37,801 nt of DNA, from assembly GCA_964512995.1 (NCBI GenBank), contig CAZELM010000040.1, positions 1 to 37,801 on the forward strand. The letters run 5' to 3'. Below the pieces are notes generated by a model. It was not told the origin of the DNA. It was given only the letters and a program-made list of their open reading frames with translations, and searched no databases. The stretch's first letter is position 1. Each line of letters starts with the position of its first letter. A program made the translations under genes and the position numbers. Of this stretch, positions 32,105 to 37,801 are shown one piece after another. The stretch comes from CAZELM01 sp964512995. Its GTDB lineage: Bacteria > CSSED10-310.

Positions 32105-32980
32105 TCACGGTGGATGCTGTGGGAACCGATGGATCTTAAAATGGTCCTTAAACGATCTTCTGGGGATGATTTCTGTCTCCTGCTCTTCCGTGGAAGAGAG
32201 ATCACTCATGGAAAACATCTGATCCGGTTCTTGTTTGGCAAAGCTCACGAGTACAACGGTAATATTATCATCTCCACCCCGATCATTTGCCACTTGAATG
32301 AGTTTTTTAGCAGACATTCTGAGGTCTGATTTATGCTGATTTATGATTTCAGCGATTTCCTTGTCGAGCAGGAGATTATTCAATCCATCCGTACACAGCA
32401 GAATGATATCTCCTTCCTGGATGAGGTGTGACATGATATCAACTTCTACATATTTTTGGGTTCCCAATGCCCTCGTTATGACATTCCTCATCGGGTGATA
32501 TCTCGATTCTTCGAGAGTCATATTGCCGAGTTTGATCTGCATATTCACCCATGAGTGATCGCTGGTCAAAAGTTCTTCCTGGCCATCCCTGATCCGATAA
32601 ATCCGACTATCACCAACGCTGGCAATATGGAGTGTCTGGCCTCTTACCAGAGCACAGACAATGGTTGTTCCCATTCCCTCCAACTCGCTCCGTTTCTGTG
32701 TCGCTTCCAAAATTTTCGAATTTGCCAGATGAATGGATTTTTCCAGTATTTGACCCGGATTGATACTGTCTCTGCCATGCGAGCGTTGGCGTTCCAACTC
32801 CTGCTGAACCGATTTGGAGATGATATCGACAGCCATTCTGCTGGCAATATCACCCGCCGTATGCCCCCCCATTCCATCTGCTACAAGGAACAGCTTAGAA
32901 GAGATACACAACCGGAAATAATCCTCATTAACCGCACGTTTACGGCCGAGATCCGTTTCACCATGTGCTAATAACTTCAT
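32105..32980 (-). CDS. PP2C-family Ser/Thr protein phosphatase
   Basis: This 291-residue cytoplasmic PPM/PP2C phosphatase has all metal-binding motifs: NED (18-20), VADGMGGHTAGD (D35), GMGTT (102-106), SVGDSRIYRI (121-130), CTDG (D198) and GGDDNITVVLV (D237). Bacterial enzymes of this type reverse phosphorylation by PknB-type kinases such as the one encoded at 21413. The last 45 residues are a charged Ser/Glu-rich tail without predicted fold. The ATG at 32980 places the GETDLGRKR motif near the N-terminus, as is normal. A TTG at 33049 would add 23 residues and has no ribosome site. It lies between the GT4 and epimerase genes. Confidence 0.9.
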   Translation of the reverse strand: MKLLAHGETDLGRKRAVNEDYFRLCISSKLFLVADGMGGHTAGDIASRMAVDIISKSVQQELERQRSHGRDSINPGQILEKSIHLANSKILEATQKRSELEGMGTTIVCALVRGQTLHIASVGDSRIYRIRDGQEELLTSDHSWVNMQIKLGNMTLEESRYHPMRNVITRALGTQKYVEVDIMSHLIQEGDIILLCTDGLNNLLLDKEIAEIINQHKSDLRMSAKKLIQVANDRGGDDNITVVLVSFAKQEPDQMFSMSDLSSTEEQETEIIPRRSFKDHFKIHRFPQHPP

Positions 32981-33058
32981 GGCAAAATACCTATCGGATG
33001 CTCTTTTTTCCAGTTCCTCCAACTCATAGGAGAATAATAGTTTGATCAAAACTAAAGG

Positions 33059-34204
33059 TCAAGAATGAATTGTTTCCTTATTCTCAATCCGTATAACGGT
33101 CTCGATGAATTTATCTGCCACATGATCCAGAGAATACTCCTCAACATGACGATAGCCGCTTCTCCTAAATTTTTCCGCTTCCATGGGATGATCGATCAAT
33201 GTTTCGATTTTCTGAGCAAATTGACAGAAATCAGAGTCGGACAGGATGAATGATTGATGTTCGGCTGGAGTATAGGACCGGATGCTGCCGCCACCATCTG
33301 TAGCGACATATGGAACACCCATGGCCATCGCTTCCAGAAGAACCCGCGAGAATGCCTCAAAACTACTGGTCATGATATACACATCCGCGGCAGCATAATA
33401 ATGTGGAGTCTCGATATTGGGAACTTTTCCAACAAACTTCACAACCCCACTCCCAATACATTCCGCTAATTCGGTCTCGAGTGTTTTTCGATAACGGCCA
33501 TCTCCCGCGATAATGAAATGCAGATCGTTTCGCCTGCCACACAGATCCCTGATGATTTGAGGTAATCGAGACGCTCGGCCCTCCTCGATTTCGTGGAGAT
33601 ATAAAATCATTTTTTTCTCCGCAGGGATACCAAGAGATTCACGAACGTGGTCTCGGTTTACCTGTGACCGATTGAATCTCCGCAGGTTTATATAATTCGG
33701 TATAACATCAACCTGACTCCGATCAATCCAGTACCGGTCAGCGTAATACTGTGCCATGAATTCGGAGCCAGTGATCAGGCGATGTATCAGTTTGAAAGTC
33801 AGATTGAGTTTCAATCGGTTTAACGGACTGCTCCGGACGATCTGTTCCAGTGCCTCCATAATGATACAGTGCCATAAATATGTTCTGCCTCCGAGCATCC
33901 GGTTTACAAGAGCAGAAAACCGTGCCGGTCCCATGGTGTAGTGATGGTAGAAAATTCGATACCCATCTTTCCATGCTCTGATAATTTCCCAATTCCGGCG
34001 AATGATATTCACTACACCCTTGCCAGTCAGATTCACGATTTCTGTCACGTGATCAAAAACAGGTGGGTCCTGCGTTTCCATAATCATCAGTCGAAGATCC
34101 ACCCGTTTGCCAATTTCTTCAATGAACTCGTAAATATGATAGTAATGACGATGCGTTTCCTGCTGGTAATTCAGAAGAAAAAAACACAGTTTATCCTTGA
34201 CCAT
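33059..34204 (-). CDS. GT4-family glycosyltransferase
   Basis: This 381-residue GT-B fold enzyme has an acceptor-side N-terminal half and a donor-binding C-terminal half with LYLHEIEEGRASRLPQII, IIAGDGRYR and the EX7E motif (SSFEAFSRVLLEAMAMG), followed by PYVATDGGG. Retaining GT4 enzymes extend glycans or lipids using nucleotide sugars. No export signal is present. The ATG at 34204 follows AGGAG with six bases. It is the first gene of the leftward group that continues with PP2C, SDR epimerase and the sulfatase-fold protein. Sugar and acceptor are unknown. Confidence 0.87.
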   Translation of the reverse strand: MVKDKLCFFLLNYQQETHRHYYHIYEFIEEIGKRVDLRLMIMETQDPPVFDHVTEIVNLTGKGVVNIIRRNWEIIRAWKDGYRIFYHHYTMGPARFSALVNRMLGGRTYLWHCIIMEALEQIVRSSPLNRLKLNLTFKLIHRLITGSEFMAQYYADRYWIDRSQVDVIPNYINLRRFNRSQVNRDHVRESLGIPAEKKMILYLHEIEEGRASRLPQIIRDLCGRRNDLHFIIAGDGRYRKTLETELAECIGSGVVKFVGKVPNIETPHYYAAADVYIMTSSFEAFSRVLLEAMAMGVPYVATDGGGSIRSYTPAEHQSFILSDSDFCQFAQKIETLIDHPMEAEKFRRSGYRHVEEYSLDHVADKFIETVIRIENKETIHS

Positions 34205-34379
34205 TGAAATCTCCTGATGCGCTAATGTCCTGGATAGGATAGCAGTATGAAAATCCCTCTTTCAATGCGAACCATGACATACGTTCAACCGGCAAGCGTG
34301 TCCCGCGAAGCAGGTTGATACGGCGTTGAATAAATGAGCATAACGAGTAACACAAGGTGCTGTCCGGTCGAAGTTTTTT

Positions 34380-35258
34380 TCAGATATCTTCTATTTCAAA
34401 AAAATCATTGTCAATAGTCTTTATTTCATAAGTACTTCTTATTTGAACGCCTACTCCAAACTCATACATTAAATCTACTAATTTAATTCCATCAATAAGG
34501 ATTATTTTATGATGTGCTTCTTTGGCTTTCTTTTTTGCATTCTCATCAAATCCTGTTGTGGTAACAAATATTCCTTTTGTAGTATCACCACTCATTGCCC
34601 CAATGAAATTTCTTATATCAGTTTCCCTTACTTTATTATCAGTAAATCGTTTTGCTTGGATATAGATTTTTTCAAGGCCGAGTTGGTCTTCATTGATAAC
34701 TCCGTCTATCCCGCCGTCTCCTGATTTTGAGGTTTCAATGAACTCACCATACCCCATTTTTTTGAGTAGTATTAATATTACTTTTTCAAAAGCATATGGA
34801 TCGAGATTTTTTAATCTTTGCAGTAATTCATTTTTAACATTTGTTTCAATTTGCATAATGCCGCTGTCAATTAAGTCTTGTGGGCTGGAAGTCGCAATTA
34901 GCTTATCGTCAGTTATTTTATTACCAGGCTTATAAAAATTAATAACATCTGATTCCATCTGTTCAATGGATATACTTTCCTTATTTTTTACATTCTTTCC
35001 CTTTTCGGTTATCTGAACAAAACCCCTTTGTGGGTAATGAACTAAACCACCTTTTTTCAAATATGATTTTCCCCAATTTATACGATTTTCAATTAATCTT
35101 TCCCCACTTTTTGTGGTCTGTTCAAGTAATTCATCAGGCAGATCAGAATAAAATTTCTCTTCCACCAGTTCTAGCAATTTTCTGCCTGAAATAATCTCTC
35201 CGTTTTTTAATATGTCGAGAATCGGCAAAAATGTATCATTGAATTTTGGCAAATCCAT
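34380..35258 (-). CDS. mrr: Mrr-type restriction endonuclease
   Basis: This 292-residue type IV restriction enzyme cuts modified DNA. The N-terminal 90 residues look like the Mrr winged-helix domain (NWGKSYLKKGGLVHYPQRGF, then ITEKGK). The C-terminal domain is a PD-(D/E)XK fold: helix Glu E158 (YAFEKVILILLKKMGYG), D185 (GDGGIDGVI), then Q201-A202-K203 (IYIQAKRF). All expected catalytic residues are present. AGGAG with six bases precedes the ATG. The gene is visibly richer in A/T and in AAA, ATT and TTA codons than its neighbours and has no functional link with them, so it was probably acquired by transfer. No methylase or integrase is adjacent, as expected for a type IV system. Confidence 0.9.
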   Translation of the reverse strand: MDLPKFNDTFLPILDILKNGEIISGRKLLELVEEKFYSDLPDELLEQTTKSGERLIENRINWGKSYLKKGGLVHYPQRGFVQITEKGKNVKNKESISIEQMESDVINFYKPGNKITDDKLIATSSPQDLIDSGIMQIETNVKNELLQRLKNLDPYAFEKVILILLKKMGYGEFIETSKSGDGGIDGVINEDQLGLEKIYIQAKRFTDNKVRETDIRNFIGAMSGDTTKGIFVTTTGFDENAKKKAKEAHHKIILIDGIKLVDLMYEFGVGVQIRSTYEIKTIDNDFFEIEDI

Positions 35259-35534
35259 ATTTTACTCCTATTCCACCAATAGTGTGTATCTAACAACTTA
35301 ACTGCCAGTTCCACAGGTTGTAAATCCTTTTTATCGTCATCTGTTTCCGGCTCCCGATATTTCCAGATTAGACAAAACCAGTTGGATTCTTACCGATAGT
35401 CAGTCATATCACAGGATCAGGCGATCTCAATAGAACGTCTCTCTTAAAAAAAGAGACTTCAAGTCCATCTGGGGCACGATACGAGACAAAACTATTTCTT
35501 TATGAGATGCGTATATATTTTTAGGAGTCTCTGT

Positions 35535-36674
35535 ATGAATGGCAGGAGAATCATCAGAGAAATAAGAATTCTTGCGCTGGCCATGATTTGTTATCTCAGC
35601 GGGTGTGCTCATTTCAGGCAGCAGATCTTCACTGAACCCGAGATATACACGGCTCTCCAGGAAAATCTAACGCCAGAAGAACTCAACATACTGGAAATCC
35701 CTTTTCACGCAACGCCAGAAATGCATACCTTTGCCCGGAAGACCGTAGGAACTGAAAAATCCAGTTATCGAAGGGCATTACTCCTGGTTGAAGCGATGGT
35801 TTCCAACTGGAAACTGGATGTGACTTACGATCAGAAGGCTGATCATACCGCTCAGGAAGTATTCAGCAAACGCAGAGGTAACTGTCTGGCGTTCACAAAT
35901 CTGTTCATCAGCTTGTCGCGATCGATTGGCATGCAGACAACGTATGTGGATGTCACTCAGGCGGAAGAAATCTATTTTGAAGATAATCTGATCGTCAATA
36001 GTGGCCATATCTGCGCCGGTCTGCATGATGGGGCACAATTTTATCTCATTGATTTCAATCGAAACCCGGAGAAAAATTATCGAATCTACCGTGAAATTGA
36101 TGATTTTGAAGCGCTTGCCAACCATTATAATAATCTTGCCTATCGACAATCCGGAACCGCTCCGGAAGCACTCACCCGAACACTCCATTACTATGACCTG
36201 GCCATCCGGATAAAACCATCGTTTACCAGAGCCCGTAACAATAAGGGTGTCACATTGTCGTTACTGGGAGATCATCCGGGTGCAGAAAAGGCATATCTGG
36301 AAACGCTGACGTTTGATCCTGATATGCCGGAAGCGAACTGTAATCTGGGAAGTATTTTCTTTTCACGCGGGCAGTATGAACAATCCGTCATCCACTTCCG
36401 AAAAGCTGTTCAGCAAAAACCAAGAAATCTTCAATATCGCTATCGACTGGCGATGGCGTATTATTATTCCAGCCAGACTGATTTTGCGATTCAGGAATTC
36501 AAAAATTCGATCAAAGTGGATCGATTGTTCGCGAAAGGATATCTCGGACTTGCCATGGCTTATCACCGAAAAGGGGATATCCCAAAAGCCATGGAGAATT
36601 ACAAACGAGCATTTGAACTCGATGCATCGCTACAGGAAGCCTCTGTTCATTACCAGTATTTGAATCATCAGTAG
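35535..36674 (+). CDS. lipoprotein with transglutaminase-like domain and TPR repeats
   Basis: This 379-residue protein has a lipoprotein signal with an exact lipobox LSGC (C24). A transglutaminase-like core follows (RRGNCLAFTNLFISLSRSIG, C117; H158 in SGHICAG; D173 in LIDFNR), which gives a full Cys-His-Asp set. From about 195 come five TPR units (for example NNKGVTLSLLGDHPGAEKAY and LGLAMAYHRKGDIPKAMENY). Proteins of this design sit in the cell envelope and may act as thiol proteases or scaffolds; activity is not proven. AGGAG with seven bases precedes the ATG at 35535, better than 35502. It converges with trxB, leaving 33 bases. Confidence 0.82.
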   Translation: MNGRRIIREIRILALAMICYLSGCAHFRQQIFTEPEIYTALQENLTPEELNILEIPFHATPEMHTFARKTVGTEKSSYRRALLLVEAMVSNWKLDVTYDQKADHTAQEVFSKRRGNCLAFTNLFISLSRSIGMQTTYVDVTQAEEIYFEDNLIVNSGHICAGLHDGAQFYLIDFNRNPEKNYRIYREIDDFEALANHYNNLAYRQSGTAPEALTRTLHYYDLAIRIKPSFTRARNNKGVTLSLLGDHPGAEKAYLETLTFDPDMPEANCNLGSIFFSRGQYEQSVIHFRKAVQQKPRNLQYRYRLAMAYYYSSQTDFAIQEFKNSIKVDRLFAKGYLGLAMAYHRKGDIPKAMENYKRAFELDASLQEASVHYQYLNHQ

Positions 36675-36707
36675 AAGCATTGGTATGAGTTCAGTCAGGA
36701 CATCCAT

Positions 36708-37655
36708 TCATGGTGAGCCTGGAAGTGGGTGCGTTTCCAGGAATTCCTGCACCTCCAAAGCTGCCATGCATCCCATCCCCGATGCAGTGATTGCCTGCCG
36801 GTACCGTGGGTCTATCACATCACCTGCAACAAAAACACCTGGAATACTTGTATGGACCGAACCTTTGGGCACTTTAATGAATCCGTGATCATCCAGCGGC
36901 AATTGTCCTTTCAGAAACATGGTATTGGGATTATGTCCGATGGCAACGAAGAGTCCTTGAATGATCAACTCGGAACGTTCACCCGTTATTACGTTTTTGA
37001 TCAGCAATCCAGTGACGCCCGTTTCTTCAGATCCCAGAACTTCGTCAACAATCGAGTTCCAGCACCAGGTGATTTTGGAATGATTGAACGCCCGTTCCTG
37101 CATGTATTTTGAGGCTCTGAGCGAATCCCTCCGATGAATAATGACAACTTCAGAAGCAAACCGGGTTAGATGGAGAGCATCTTCCATCGCAGTATCACCA
37201 CCGCCAACAACCGCAACTTTTTTGCCTGTGAAAAAAAATCCATCACAGGTTGCACAAGAAGAGACGCCTCGGCCGCGTAATTTCTTTTCGGAAGGGAGCC
37301 CCATCCATTTCGCGGATGCTCCCGAAGCAATAATCATTGCCTCGGCCAACATCATTTCGCCATCTCCAAAGTGAATTCTGAAAGGGCGTTCCTGTAATTC
37401 AACCTCTGTCACGATCTCCTGGATCATTCGAGCGCCAAATTTTTTGGCCTGTTCTTTAAAATTATCCATCAGATCGGGACCCATTATTCCATCCGGAAAT
37501 CCCGGAAAATTTTCAACCGTTGTTGTCGTTGTTAACTGGCCACCCGGTTCAATTCCCTCAAAAACAACCGGGAACAAATTCGCCCGTGAAGAGTAAATCG
37601 CAGCAGTCAAGCCTGCTGGACCACTACCGATAATTGCTAGCGAGACTTTTTCCAT
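36708..37655 (-). CDS. trxB: thioredoxin reductase
   Basis: This FAD- and NADPH-dependent flavoenzyme keeps thioredoxin reduced in the cytoplasm. The 315 residues are standard: FAD-binding GSGPAGLTAAIYSSRA (10-25), EPGGQLTTTTTVENFPGF, the redox pair C134/C137 (CATC), the NADPH motif GGGDTAMEDALHL, HRRDSLRAS and the C-terminal FAD motif GVFVAGDV. The ATG at 37655 follows GGGGGAG closely and gives the normal N-terminus EKVSLAIIG. The open frame continues to 37754, but those 33 residues do not match the family. Thioredoxin itself is not in the window. The remaining bases 37656-37801 show no gene. Confidence 0.95.
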   Translation of the reverse strand: MEKVSLAIIGSGPAGLTAAIYSSRANLFPVVFEGIEPGGQLTTTTTVENFPGFPDGIMGPDLMDNFKEQAKKFGARMIQEIVTEVELQERPFRIHFGDGEMMLAEAMIIASGASAKWMGLPSEKKLRGRGVSSCATCDGFFFTGKKVAVVGGGDTAMEDALHLTRFASEVVIIHRRDSLRASKYMQERAFNHSKITWCWNSIVDEVLGSEETGVTGLLIKNVITGERSELIIQGLFVAIGHNPNTMFLKGQLPLDDHGFIKVPKGSVHTSIPGVFVAGDVIDPRYRQAITASGMGCMAALEVQEFLETHPLPGSP

Positions 37656-37801
37656 GATCTCCCCCTTCATCGAATCTGAATAAAAATGCCGACTCTCGAC
37701 GCCAACTGTAGCAAACTCCTCGAAATAATCAACAAACCTTTTGTGAATTAACAATACGGCGAATGCAATGCCCGTTCAGTGCCGTTGGGGCATCGTTACG
37801 G

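Noticed and set aside
32981..33049. N-terminal extension of the PP2C protein from a TTG codon
   Set aside because: There is no ribosome site. The extra 23 residues precede the normal family N-terminus, and the internal ATG fits the family length.
35437..35457. Hairpin GTCTCT/AGAGAC upstream of the lipoprotein gene
   Set aside because: It has only six base pairs and no terminal T-run on the plus strand. It is too weak to call a terminator or riboswitch.

Overview
The window is a chromosomal segment of an uncultured-looking, diderm-type bacterium. I cannot name the phylum. The clues are a split class I (4Fe-4S) fumarase, a type IV pilin with a sigma-54 promoter, lipoprotein signals, a very long Thr/Pro-repeat secreted protein, several DUF2723 membrane proteins and a kinase fused to a sigma-54 activator. 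This mix is familiar from metagenome-derived anaerobic phyla and from myxobacteria-like lineages. Codon use is standard. There are no rRNA, tRNA, CRISPR or transposase genes.

Layout. (1) 1-600: an 81-bp tandem repeat array with an inner 9-bp period, no gene. (2) 671-3635, plus strand: fumarase alpha and beta subunits, then the tRNA methylthiotransferase MtaB. (3) 3629-7853, minus strand: a pilin-like protein with a near-perfect sigma-54 promoter, an intrinsic terminator, then a DUF2723 protein and a GT-C-type glycosyltransferase. (4) 8253-19774, minus strand: an eight-gene operon with tiny gaps and 4-bp overlaps. In transcription order it encodes a secreted mucin-like Thr/Pro-repeat protein, a DegT-type sugar aminotransferase, a WbqC-like protein, an SDR epimerase, a GT2, a DUF2723-TPR protein, a polyprenyl-phosphate-type GT2 and a second DUF2723-TPR protein. 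(5) 20124-21161, plus strand: RlmN. (6) 21413-27374, plus strand: a 1725-residue kinase/STAND ATPase/TPR/GAF/sigma-54 AAA+/HTH regulator, followed by a sigma-54-type promoter and two identical tandem genes for a 67-residue secreted peptide. (7) 27427-34204, minus strand: a double-FHA tail-anchored protein, a small membrane protein, a degenerate sulfatase-fold protein, an SDR epimerase, a PP2C phosphatase and a GT4 glycosyltransferase. (8) 34380-35258: an AT-rich Mrr-type restriction gene. (9) 35535-37655: a transglutaminase-like/TPR lipoprotein and thioredoxin reductase.

Two systems stand out. The first is a candidate dedicated protein O-glycosylation locus. The Thr-rich repeat protein is the likely acceptor, the GT2 proteins would charge a polyprenyl phosphate, and the DUF2723 proteins (the family of the eukaryotic O-mannosyltransferase TMEM260) would transfer the sugar outside the membrane. 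The second is a candidate Ser/Thr-phosphorylation circuit with kinase/activator, FHA reader and PP2C eraser. Its sigma-54 branch points at a duplicated small exported peptide of unknown function and perhaps at the pilin. Both are inferences from sequence and gene order.
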